Shown here piece by piece: positions 1 through 6,768 of a DNA stretch of 7,764 nucleotides (positions are counted from its first letter, which is position 1; each line of letters opens with the position of its first letter). The position numbers and the translations under genes were made by a program. This stretch comes from Acidobacteriota bacterium (GTDB lineage Bacteria; Acidobacteriota; Blastocatellia; Pyrinomonadales; Pyrinomonadaceae): positions 11,272-19,035 of the forward strand of contig QHXL01000117.1 of assembly GCA_003222935.1 (NCBI GenBank), in the 5' to 3' direction. Below the pieces are notes generated by a model. It worked only from the letters and a program-made list of their open reading frames with translations. It did no database searches and was not told where the DNA came from.

Positions 1-145
1 CTCTGCCGCCAAGATTCTGACGAAGGTGATCCGTACGAAAGTATTTGTCACCGGCAGACGAAGGCCTCGCCTGTGAGGCAGTCAGCAAAGCAGTTTCCTG
101 CTTCGTTTCTTCAATTTCCAATTCTTCAGCGATCAGCTCAGACAT
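1..145 (-). CDS. Oligosaccharide/polysaccharide flippase (Wzx-like), N-terminal fragment cut by window edge
   Basis: Only the first 48 codons are visible; the frame is still open at base 1, so the gene continues off the left edge. It starts at ATG 143-145, with an in-frame TAA directly upstream, so this is the first possible start after a stop. I see no Shine-Dalgarno sequence. The first 34 residues are acidic and polar (MSELIAEELEIEETKQE...), followed by KYFRTDHLRQNLGGR. A short disordered acidic N-terminus followed by 'FRTDHL..nL.GR' is what I remember from lipopolysaccharide-biosynthesis/flippase proteins (MATE/MVF-like polysaccharide transporters) in Acidobacteriota, just before the first membrane helix. 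The family exports lipid-linked glycan units across the inner membrane. It lies 122 bp downstream of the FkbM methyltransferase on the same strand, and an O-antigen ligase lies further upstream, which fits a glycan locus. No membrane segment is visible, so the family call rests on one short motif plus context. Confidence 0.6.
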   Translation of the reverse strand, partial: MSELIAEELEIEETKQETALLTASQARPSSAGDKYFRTDHLRQNLGGR

Positions 146-267
146 TTAATAAAGGTACGGTCAGCTCACATAGCGGCGCAGTCATATCAGTAACAAAGCA
201 AAGGCGTTTCATGTTTGAATGGATGACGGTTCCTATTGGAGTGTCTCACGTATAACACTTAGGACTT

Positions 268-1074
268 TCATCTCAGTGCCATTACCGTGTGCGACCCGGC
301 ATCGACGAGTCTAAAACCATGGTGCTTCATGATGTTGTCGAAATCGCTTTCAGCGCGACTGTCGTCATGAAACTCGATGGCGATAGCTCCCACGCGATCC
401 AACCAGTCAAGGTTTCCGTCAAATACTTTGACCTCGGCGCCTTCAATATCTATCTTCAGCAAATCCACGCGGGGAAACCCGGAAGCCTCCAGGATCGCCG
501 GCAATGGAAGTCCCCTGATCGAATTGTCTGTCGAGGCGGAATCAGAAATTTCCTGGATCTGGAAAGCACTGAAACGATCCGGCGCCAACATTCCACCGCC
601 CAATTGCGTTTCATGGCTCCAGACCCCCGCTTTGAGAACCTCACATCGACCTGCCGCAACGAGGCTGTTCAGGTTATGAGACAGTAGTCGATGACTACTC
701 TCGTTTGGTTCTACCGTAAAAATCTTCGCGTCTGGGTAATGGCCTGCAAAATAAAGTGCTGCCAATCCAATGTTCCCCCCAAGGTCGACGACAAACTTAC
801 ACGACTTAATTAGATCCACAACCGGTCGATAAACTTGCTCACCAATGACTTCATGAAACGTTGATATGTCCGAACCTTTTTCTCGAATCGTAATTGAGCA
901 ATTCAAGGGCGAACGAAGGCGCAGAGTTAGTGTTTCTCCTTCGCGCGTCAGTCCAGCTTCATTCTTAAGAGTGTAGCGCCTGAATGCCAGCAACGAATCA
1001 GTTGAGAGCAATCGGAACCATTTGGCGATAAACCGTGCGCTCCACGGAAGCTTTGAGACTATCTTCTGGTTCAA
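268..1074 (-). CDS. FkbM family S-adenosylmethionine-dependent methyltransferase
   Basis: This is a complete 268-residue protein, a normal length for the FkbM family of class I methyltransferases, which commonly O-methylate sugars or polyketides. Residues 95-103 (VVDLGGNIG) are the SAM-binding glycine loop. E122 in FTVEPN is the acidic residue expected to hold the SAM ribose. Residues 204-214 (DLLKIDIEGAE) are the hallmark FkbM motif, and the C-terminal IAIEFHD strand is also typical. The first 90 residues are a family-variable N-terminal region. The start is TTG at 1072-1074. It is favoured because AGAAAGG lies 7 nt upstream on the minus strand and an in-frame TAA occurs slightly further upstream. 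A probable terminator after the sigma-like gene separates it from the upstream gene, so it probably has its own promoter in 1075-1135. The flippase follows on the same strand, so the likely substrate is a sugar of the exported glycan (inference). Confidence 0.9.
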   Translation of the reverse strand: MNQKIVSKLPWSARFIAKWFRLLSTDSLLAFRRYTLKNEAGLTREGETLTLRLRSPLNCSITIREKGSDISTFHEVIGEQVYRPVVDLIKSCKFVVDLGGNIGLAALYFAGHYPDAKIFTVEPNESSHRLLSHNLNSLVAAGRCEVLKAGVWSHETQLGGGMLAPDRFSAFQIQEISDSASTDNSIRGLPLPAILEASGFPRVDLLKIDIEGAEVKVFDGNLDWLDRVGAIAIEFHDDSRAESDFDNIMKHHGFRLVDAGSHTVMALR

Positions 1075-1080
1075 TCGAGT

Positions 1081-1088
1081 ACCTTTCT
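1081..1088 (-). promoter_or_regulatory. Ribosome binding site deciding the TTG start of the FkbM gene
   Basis: On the minus strand AGAAAGGT lies 6 nt before TTG 1074. This is a good Shine-Dalgarno match at normal spacing. It supports a non-ATG start that would otherwise be doubtful. Confidence 0.6.
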
Positions 1089-1135
1089 CTACTTAAACTG
1101 GAGTGTCTAACGATAAAGCGAGAAGCGATTGTGAT

Positions 1136-1208
1136 AAAAAAAGAGCTGCGTCGCCTTCCAGCAATGCAACTCTTCACAGACTTTGCTCGTGGCAGAAACC
1201 GGCGACGC
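1136..1208 (-). terminator. Probable intrinsic terminator after the sigma-like gene
   Basis: On the minus strand, 6 nt after the stop codon of the sigma-like gene, GCGTCGCC (1208-1201) can pair perfectly with GGCGACGC (1155-1148). The 3' arm is followed by AGCTC and then seven T residues (1142-1136). The 45-nt loop is long for a terminator, but it holds an inner stem: CC...AGCAA pairs with TTGCTGG with a 3-nt bulge, which would bring the outer arms together. The position, GC-rich stem and U-tract all fit rho-independent termination. The 5-nt gap between stem and U-tract is a weakness. Confidence 0.5.
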
Positions 1209-1214
1209 TGACCG

Positions 1215-2507
1215 CTAAGCGACTACTTGGGTTTCCTCGGTCTCAAACACAAGCGTCTTCACTCGTGTCCGCAGTGCCATTTCAAACTGCTTGGCTTCCT
1301 CAACCTCGGTGAACGCAAGCGCTCTCAACTCCTGCTCGATGCGACGGCGATAATCCGAAACCAATGAATCAGACACTCCCAATGAGGCTGCGACTTCCAG
1401 TTGCGTCGAATGATCGGGACTCAAATAACAATGCCACAAGACACCCAGAATTCGGTTGTACTGCTTGACCTTGCCTCTGACCGCTTCGTGCAGGTTCTTC
1501 AAGAACTGATCGACAAATCCTGCTGCTTCTTGCTCTGACTCGCGTCGTAACAAACCCTCTTCCGGGTTCTCACGTCGATCAACCGGCTCATAGCTATTGC
1601 CGTGTTCGTTGTCGCTGTCGTCACCATCCAGGGGCACCAGGTAGATGTCCATGACCGGGAGTCGCGACATCACCAGGCTCCGCAAGGTGCGAACGTCAAC
1701 CGGTGAATCGACTGCATCAAGTACCGAAACAATCAAATCTTCCAGGTCTGGATTGCTGATGACAACCTGGGAGTCGCCCGTGCAACCCACCATACGCGTA
1801 TCGCGCTGACGAACCGGAATCATTTGCACGCGCTGTTCGACCTCGTGCGATCCCCGACGAGATTTCTTGTCGTTCCACTCGCTCAAACCATAAATCCGGT
1901 CGGCAAGACGGCGATGCGGTTCGTCATCGATACCGCTGGTGTCAAATCGTCGAAAATTGGTGCTGGACTGAATCAGCGTGGAAATGCGTCGTGCGAGTCG
2001 ATAGCTTTCAGGATGTCTCTTTCGCAGTTCAGCCGTGAGCAGGTTGGTTAATTCAATCTGGCTTATTTCACACTCAATCTCATAGTCAGTCATCTCCGTT
2101 TCGAGGTAGTGCTCGAACCGGTTCTTGCTTAACAGTTGAACAAAGAGTTCCTGCGTAAGGTCGGTATAGGCACCGGCGCCCCCCTCCTCAACCAAAAGGC
2201 CGGCGCTCCGTGAAGCGCGCACCAAAGGATGATGGGAAACGATGCGGTGGAGGTCTGTCCAGAGTCGGCTTACATCTGACGCCTTGAGACTTTCCACCCA
2301 CTTGGCATTCTTACCTTGCCGGTCATACCGGCGTGCTCGTGGTTGGGGCTGTTTTTCAGCTGTCCCAGGTTTAAGCGACTTTTCGTAATCTTCACTTATG
2401 GATTTCACAGGATTGTCCGTTATTGGCCGTAATGCCTTGGAATAGTTTTGGTTGCGTTCAGTGCTTTGGTGGGCGTTAGTGGAATTAAGTTGAGCTATTG
2501 GAATCAC
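1215..2507 (-). CDS. Sigma-70-like regulatory protein of unknown role (430 aa, C-terminal HTH)
   Basis: I do not recognise a characterised family member. Residues 116-131 (DLTQELFVQLLSKNRF) resemble sigma-70 region 2. Residues 357-397 (LWHCYLSP...EVAASLGVSDSLVSDYRRRI) read as a region-4-type helix-turn-helix, with LGVSDSLVSDYRRRI as the recognition part. Between them lie two compact segments, 139-188 (acidic start, then basic ELRKRHPESYRLARRI) and 229-293 (ending in SRLPVMDIYLVPL), and an acidic low-complexity linker at 294-325. The first 75 residues are polar and probably disordered. At 430 residues it is about twice the size of a typical ECF sigma factor. It could be a divergent sigma factor or a DNA-binding regulator using sigma-like parts. 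The start is GTG 2507 with no clear Shine-Dalgarno, so a later start such as GTG at codon 34 is possible. It is divergent from a zf-HC2 protein, a type that often binds sigma factors, and sits inside a glycan locus. Direct control of that locus is inference. Confidence 0.7.
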   Translation of the reverse strand: MIPIAQLNSTNAHQSTERNQNYSKALRPITDNPVKSISEDYEKSLKPGTAEKQPQPRARRYDRQGKNAKWVESLKASDVSRLWTDLHRIVSHHPLVRASRSAGLLVEEGGAGAYTDLTQELFVQLLSKNRFEHYLETEMTDYEIECEISQIELTNLLTAELRKRHPESYRLARRISTLIQSSTNFRRFDTSGIDDEPHRRLADRIYGLSEWNDKKSRRGSHEVEQRVQMIPVRQRDTRMVGCTGDSQVVISNPDLEDLIVSVLDAVDSPVDVRTLRSLVMSRLPVMDIYLVPLDGDDSDNEHGNSYEPVDRRENPEEGLLRRESEQEAAGFVDQFLKNLHEAVRGKVKQYNRILGVLWHCYLSPDHSTQLEVAASLGVSDSLVSDYRRRIEQELRALAFTEVEEAKQFEMALRTRVKTLVFETEETQVVA

Positions 2508-3024
2508 ATCGTTTGGGTCGTCTGTTTTAGCTGACGAGAGGGAGACTGGTTGGATTAGTGGCCAGATCGTTCAAATTGCAGAGGGCAACCAGGCTGGGCC
2601 TAGAAGAGATTCTTGATACTTTTAGTTGGAGACTTCTGATGCTCTGCCATGAGGCGAGCGTGGAATCTGTTTCTGCCCGTCTGAGCCGTAACGTGAACGG
2701 GGGCATTTCCTGGAGTGCACGTCAGCGAGCTGTCTGCTCGGTGACTAACGAAAAGCATGGTAACAGCTATTTAAAATATGAGCAACATCTTTTTACATTT
2801 GAAGGAAGGCGCGGGAATTGTTGGGAAAAATGATTATCAAAGGTGAAAAAAGCTCTGGAAGTCGGGTGGGATTGGGTATTTTGTATTGTTGAACAAGCAG
2901 AAATCCGCGCTGTTTTGTCTAAAGATGAGATGAACCTCTGTTGCCCCCTGGGATCACTCAACTCCCGACGGATCATCGGTTTGTGTTAACTACGCGTCGC
3001 GCGACGACGCTTTGGGGGACTAGG
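2508..3024. other. 517-bp intergenic region between divergent genes; no convincing gene
   Basis: This spacer must hold the 5' regions of the minus-strand sigma-like gene and the plus-strand zinc-finger gene. About 2755-2900 is visibly richer in A+T (ATTTAAAATATG near 2769; ATTTTGTATTGTTG near 2877), as expected of promoter DNA, but I could not place a -35/-10 pair with proper spacing on either strand. A short inverted repeat TTGTTGAACAA lies at 2886-2896 and a GC-rich palindrome at 2995-3006. Open frames here (2558-2833 plus, 2767-2976 minus, and a 48-codon GTG frame from 2843 plus) have no good ribosome binding site or recognisable protein features, so I do not call them genes. Confidence 0.6.
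2994..3010 (+). promoter_or_regulatory. GC-rich palindrome/hairpin just upstream of the zinc-finger gene
   Basis: CGTCGCGCGACG at 2995-3006 is a perfect 12-bp palindrome. In an alternative register GCGTCG (2994-2999) pairs with CGACGC (3005-3010) around a 5-nt loop. It ends 15 nt before ATG 3025 and 4 nt before the Shine-Dalgarno stretch GGGGGA. It could be an operator or a leader hairpin that affects translation. Chance occurrence in GC-rich sequence is also possible. Confidence 0.25.
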
Positions 3025-3291
3025 ATGAAAGGTTCAAAAAAGACCATTCCATTTCGAAAGACTGCCGCCTGCCCCTCCTCAAAGACCTTGCTGTATTTTC
3101 GGACTGAAAAACTTTCGCTCGAGATTTCAACCTTGGTTCAATATCACTTGAAGTCGTGTGAATTTTGCCAGGCTGAGGTCATGCTTCTCGCTCATCATCA
3201 ACGCAAGCAGAAGCACGACCTGAAGACACCCGAGCTTCCAATGAATCTAAGAATTCTGGCGGAATCGATTCTTTGTCACGGGACTGGATGA
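3025..3291 (+). CDS. Small zf-HC2 (anti-sigma-type) zinc-finger protein, 88 aa
   Basis: The only plus-strand gene. C16 (AACPSSKTLLYF) followed by H41-x3-C45-x2-C48 (HLKSCEFCQAE) is the zf-HC2/ZAS zinc-binding pattern found at the N-terminus of anti-sigma factors. There is no membrane helix, so this is a soluble, domain-only form rather than a membrane-anchored anti-sigma factor. The tail (residues 56-88) is basic and then ends in LPMNLRILAESIL, probably a helix. The ATG at 3025 is chosen because GGGGGA (3014-3019) lies 5 nt upstream. An in-frame TTG at 2941 would add 28 residues of unconvincing sequence. It is divergent from the sigma-like gene and its stop is 29 bp from the convergent acyl-CoA synthetase stop. 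Binding a sigma factor, possibly its divergent neighbour, is an inference from the family. It could equally act as a small redox- or zinc-responsive protein. Confidence 0.75.
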   Translation: MKGSKKTIPFRKTAACPSSKTLLYFRTEKLSLEISTLVQYHLKSCEFCQAEVMLLAHHQRKQKHDLKTPELPMNLRILAESILCHGTG

Positions 3292-3320
3292 GGCACCGCT
3301 GAAGACTGGTGAGCGGCGGG

Positions 3321-5156
3321 TTAATTGTAGAGCGCTTCGATCAAATCGCCGAAGCGCTCGTCGATGACCCGTCGCTTTACTTTAAGAGTTGGGGTTAGTT
3401 CTCCGCTGTCGATAGTAAACTCATTTGGTAAGAGTCCGACTCGTCGGATGCGCTCGTAATCTGCCAAAGACGAAGTTAGCGCGGCGATGTCACGCTGCAC
3501 AATCTTCACAGCCGTGGGATGCTTACTGAGTTCCGTTTTGTCTTTTGGTAGCGACTCGCCTGTTTCCGCTAACGCTTTATTCAAGCTCTCCCAGTCAGGA
3601 ACAATCAAAGCAGTTGGTTGTTTTCGTCCTGCTCCTACAACCACAACCTGACTCACAAATTCGCTTTGCTTCAACAGGCTTTCGATCAGTTGTGGCGCTA
3701 CATACTTACCGTTTGACAGCTTGAAAAGATCCTTCTTTCGGTCAGTGATGTAGAGTCGACCCTCTTTGTCCATGTGACCAACGTCGCCGGTGGCAAACCA
3801 GCCGTCCTTAAGTACAGCAGCCGTCGCTTCCGGCTGGCCGTAGTAACCACGCATCACGTTTGGACCACGAACGAGGATCTCGCCATCATCGGCAATGCGA
3901 AGTTCGATACCCTCGAACGGTACGCCAACCGAGCCGACGTGATTATTCCCAGGACGATTGGCGCAGACGATACAGGTTTCGGTGGCTCCGTAGCCCTGAA
4001 GAATCGGAATGCCGGCGGCCAAATAGGCATACGACAGGGCGGGAGAAAGCGGAGCCCCGCCAGATACAAAGTAACGCAGCTTGCCACCAACTCCTTCGCG
4101 CCATTTTGAAAACACCAGGCGGCTCGCAAGACTCTGTTTTAGACGCAGTGCCGGAGAGATAAATCGCCGGGTATCCTTCAATTCTCCGTAGCGTTGTCCG
4201 ACTTCGAGTGAGCGTGTAAACACATTACGCTTCCAACCTTTTTCCGACATGCCCTTCTTCACTATGCGGTGATAGACTTTTTCAAAGAGACGGGGCACAG
4301 CAGTCATCACCGTTGGTCCAACTTCACGTAAGTTTTCGCCAACCTGGTCGAACGAGGCAGCGTAGTAAACGGACAGACCGCAGTAGCAAAAGACGTAGAA
4401 CCCCGCGCGCTCGAAGATGTGTGACAGCGGTAAAACCGAGAGTGCCGTGTCATTTGAATCGATTGGCAGCCCGGCCGAGATCGACAGCACATTCGACATA
4501 AAATTGTTGTGAGTCAACATCACGCCCTTGGGCTCTCCGGTTGTACCCGAGGTGTAGATAATCGTCGCGAGATCTTCCGGCCGGACAGCATGAAGATAAG
4601 CGTCGAATGCCTCAGGACGTGCGATTGCTTGTTCTGTTCCGTTCTTCTCAAGATCCGACAGCTGAATAGCACGGTCGATCTCCTCAGAAACATCATTATC
4701 GAAAAAGATCAGATGTTCGAGTGGGCGTTTTGCCAGCACTTCCCGTGCGTGCCGAAACAGTTTTCGATTTGAAATAAATATCGCCCTCGCTCCCGAGTCT
4801 GCAAGGATGTAATCGATTTGATCGACGGCCTGAGTTGTGTAGATAGGAACGTTAATGGCGCCGAGGCTGAGTATTGCCAGGTCCGCTATCGACCATTCCG
4901 GTCGGTTCTCGGAAAGGAGCGCAATTCGGTCGCCGGGACGTATCCCGAGAGCGGCCAAACCAAGTGCGACGTTTTTAACTCGGTCAACAAAAGTCTGCGC
5001 TGAGATGTTTACCCACTCTCCATCAGCTTTGTAGTTGAGCGCGTCTGTCTTTCCGTGGCGCAAAGAGGCAGTCAGGCAGAGTCCGGGTATCGACGTTGCT
5101 TCAGTCGACGAAGAGTAATCGCGTTTGTTGGTTTTTGCAGAGGTCGCCGAAGCCAC
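3321..5156 (-). CDS. Long-chain fatty acyl-CoA synthetase (AMP-binding, FadD15-like)
   Basis: This complete 611-residue enzyme should activate fatty acids in two steps (acyl-AMP, then acyl-CoA) using ATP and CoA. It would supply beta-oxidation or lipid synthesis at the cytoplasmic face of the membrane. All core adenylate-forming motifs are present: the phosphate-binding loop YTSGTTGEPKG (201-211), GYGATET (388-394), the TGD motif (456-458) and the hinge YITDRKKDLFKLSNGKY (469-485). LTPTLKVKRR (587-596) probably carries the catalytic C-terminal lysine, K592. The length and the LSNGKYVAP segment fit the 600-residue bacterial long-chain acyl-CoA synthetase group rather than the shorter FadD of E. 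coli. The start is GTG 5154-5156; an in-frame TAG lies four codons upstream and no other start is nearby. The Shine-Dalgarno is weak (AGTAGAG about 9 nt upstream). A 130-bp gap from the O-antigen ligase suggests separate transcription. Its substrate and any link to the glycan genes are unknown. Confidence 0.93.
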   Translation of the reverse strand: MASATSAKTNKRDYSSSTEATSIPGLCLTASLRHGKTDALNYKADGEWVNISAQTFVDRVKNVALGLAALGIRPGDRIALLSENRPEWSIADLAILSLGAINVPIYTTQAVDQIDYILADSGARAIFISNRKLFRHAREVLAKRPLEHLIFFDNDVSEEIDRAIQLSDLEKNGTEQAIARPEAFDAYLHAVRPEDLATIIYTSGTTGEPKGVMLTHNNFMSNVLSISAGLPIDSNDTALSVLPLSHIFERAGFYVFCYCGLSVYYAASFDQVGENLREVGPTVMTAVPRLFEKVYHRIVKKGMSEKGWKRNVFTRSLEVGQRYGELKDTRRFISPALRLKQSLASRLVFSKWREGVGGKLRYFVSGGAPLSPALSYAYLAAGIPILQGYGATETCIVCANRPGNNHVGSVGVPFEGIELRIADDGEILVRGPNVMRGYYGQPEATAAVLKDGWFATGDVGHMDKEGRLYITDRKKDLFKLSNGKYVAPQLIESLLKQSEFVSQVVVVGAGRKQPTALIVPDWESLNKALAETGESLPKDKTELSKHPTAVKIVQRDIAALTSSLADYERIRRVGLLPNEFTIDSGELTPTLKVKRRVIDERFGDLIEALYN

Positions 5157-5227
5157 GGGTTGGCTCTACTTTGGACTCAATTATCGGGAAAGACTGGTTA
5201 ATAAGTGCGAGATCAGGGTTTGGCCGG

Positions 5228-5258
5228 ATCATACTACAACTGAGATTCATTGCGACAA
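5228..5258 (-). promoter_or_regulatory. Candidate sigma-70-type promoter for the acyl-CoA synthetase gene
   Basis: On the minus strand TTGTCG (5258-5253) is followed by TAGTAT (5236-5231, 16-nt spacer), which overlaps TATGAT (5233-5228, 19-nt spacer). The TATGAT hexamer is a 5/6 match to TATAAT and the -35 a 4/6 match, but no single register is ideal. It lies in the only gap between the O-antigen ligase stop and the GTG start and would give a leader of about 65 nt. Confidence 0.25.
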
Positions 5259-5286
5259 GCCAGACACGCGCAGAATCGACGTTCGT

Positions 5287-6768
5287 TTAGTTGTCTGCAG
5301 ATGTTGTCGATTCACCGCTTGAACTTTTTCGACGCCGACGGCGAGGGGCCTGTTCGACGCGGCCATTCAAAGTTGCAAGCGCGGCAAGAACGAGAAAGAG
5401 CAATGCATTCGATGTTGTGTGGAGCGTAAAGTCGAATAGGCTATGCACAAGCACAGCAAAACAACCACCGAGAGCGGCTATGGCAATCCCGCGGCGAAAC
5501 TCGTCTCCGGATCGCATCCTCACAAACGTTCGACGGAGCAGGATGACTATGAACGCTAATGCTAATGCCGCACCTATCACTCCCGCATCCGAAAAGATCT
5601 GGAGGTAATCGTTGTGGGCCTGTTCGAGTCGGAACAAGCCATTTCGAGAATCGTAGCGGGTGTAGATCACACCGAATGCCCCGAGGCCAGTGCCGATCCA
5701 CGGGTGTGCCTGGATGACATCCAGAGTCACCGCCCAAAAATGAGCGCGGCCCGTTGTTGGATCGTCGGTGTTCACACTGTCGATAAAACGGGTGATTGAG
5801 AACTCACCACCTAACAATAGAACACCACCAAACAATGCAACCATTAACCCAACGCCCAGACCGACCCTGATAGCTACGCCTTTGAAACGACCGCCACGGC
5901 TACCTCGTCTTTCCTGGTTTTCGGGGCGCCACAATGCCGTCACGATAACAAAGAACAAGATCTCTGCGACCAAACTGATAATACCGCCACGCGAACTCGT
6001 CATTACAAGAGCGACGCCCATGAGACCAGCAGCGAAGAGATAGAGCAGTCTTTTCTCCTTCTCCACTGCACCGGCGAAGAGCAGTCCAAGAGGCAGAGCG
6101 ATCGTCAACTCCATATATCCGGCAAAATGATGGCGATTAATAAATGGACCGAATGCCGTGCTCTGGCTTAACTCGCGAATCCAATACACCTTGTTTGGAC
6201 TGGCGAACGATTGAGTCAAGCCGAACAGTGCCAGGCAAAACCCAAAGATCATGATCGTCCGCACGAGTATGTGCAGCCGGTGCGGCGTATCCGTAAATAC
6301 CAGTGTTGCAGCGAAGTAAATAAAAAGTGAAGACAGTTGGACCAGCACTAATCTGGTTGAATTTGGGTCCAACGAGAGGGAGCGGGCAAGTGGGATCGAG
6401 ACTCCATCAACACCCACGCTGCGCAAAGGAAGTAACTGAATCAAACCAAGAACGATCAAACCAAGCAATGGCAACTGAAGAGAACTCCGACTTATTCGAA
6501 TCGTTCCCAACGTCCAACCATCAACAACCCAAAGTACAAGGATTGTCAGTGCGCCCAGGTTGAAAAGTGCCAACGCCCAGTAATGAACAGTGCCGTAAGC
6601 GAGTGCTGACAGGACTATAGCGACGCAAATAACAAGAAAGACAAACCTACTCGCAAGGGTATGCCTGATGCGATATGCAACGCGGTCCCGTGAAGTTGTT
6701 AGCTCCGGGAGTGGCGCTTGCGCCGGCACCGCAACACTAGTTTCTTCGTTTGAGACTGAAGTCGTCAT
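5287..6768 (-). CDS. O-antigen ligase/polymerase family membrane protein (Wzy_C)
   Basis: This 493-residue integral inner-membrane protein has about 11-12 hydrophobic segments. Landmarks of the Wzy_C/WaaL superfamily are GPFINRHHFAGYMEL (207-221), TSSRGG (257-262), GRAHFW (340-345), GTGLGAFG (359-366), the periplasmic-loop motif EQAHNDYLQIF (382-392) with the conserved histidine, and HSLFDFTLH (442-450). The cytoplasmic tail is strongly basic (PRRRRRKSSS). The family either polymerises lipid-linked repeat units or transfers glycans to lipid A or proteins in the periplasm; sequence alone does not separate these roles. I place the start at ATG 6766-6768 (MTTSVSNEET). A longer frame back to TTG 6876 would overlap the conserved end of the upstream gene by 140 bp with a basic, non-membrane extension. 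The chosen start still overlaps that gene by 32 bp and lacks a clear Shine-Dalgarno, suggesting translational coupling. The flippase and methyltransferase downstream support a glycan-export role. Confidence 0.9.
   Translation of the reverse strand: MTTSVSNEETSVAVPAQAPLPELTTSRDRVAYRIRHTLASRFVFLVICVAIVLSALAYGTVHYWALALFNLGALTILVLWVVDGWTLGTIRISRSSLQLPLLGLIVLGLIQLLPLRSVGVDGVSIPLARSLSLDPNSTRLVLVQLSSLFIYFAATLVFTDTPHRLHILVRTIMIFGFCLALFGLTQSFASPNKVYWIRELSQSTAFGPFINRHHFAGYMELTIALPLGLLFAGAVEKEKRLLYLFAAGLMGVALVMTSSRGGIISLVAEILFFVIVTALWRPENQERRGSRGGRFKGVAIRVGLGVGLMVALFGGVLLLGGEFSITRFIDSVNTDDPTTGRAHFWAVTLDVIQAHPWIGTGLGAFGVIYTRYDSRNGLFRLEQAHNDYLQIFSDAGVIGAALALAFIVILLRRTFVRMRSGDEFRRGIAIAALGGCFAVLVHSLFDFTLHTTSNALLFLVLAALATLNGRVEQAPRRRRRKSSSGESTTSADN

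Noticed and set aside
181..215. TTGTTA...TATGTG considered as a promoter for the flippase
   Set aside because: The -10 matches only 3 of 6 consensus bases; too weak to list as a feature.
1..255. Plus-strand frame open from base 1 to 255, including a 60-codon GTG frame from 73
   Set aside because: Its sequence has no recognisable protein character, and it lies opposite the flippase start, whose minus-strand translation is far more protein-like.
2558..2833. 91-codon GTG frame on the plus strand in the large spacer
   Set aside because: The nearest Shine-Dalgarno-like GGAG is about 13 nt away, there are no motifs, and the composition is irregular. It could be a very small orphan gene, but nothing supports it.
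2767..2976. 69-codon minus-strand frame in the large spacer
   Set aside because: It overlaps the most A+T-rich, promoter-like part and has no family features or ribosome binding site.
2843..2989. 48-codon GTG frame (KKALEVGWDWVFCIVEQ...) on the plus strand
   Set aside because: It looks mildly protein-like, but AAAGG abuts the GTG with no spacing and no similarity is recognised.
3296..3316. CCGCT/AGCGG hairpin between the convergent stops, considered as a bidirectional terminator
   Set aside because: The stem is only 5 bp with an 11-nt loop and has no T-tract on either strand.
3854..4162. Several 90-110 codon frames on both strands within the acyl-CoA synthetase gene
   Set aside because: They are antisense or shifted-frame shadows of a gene with all catalytic motifs intact, and they have no independent evidence.
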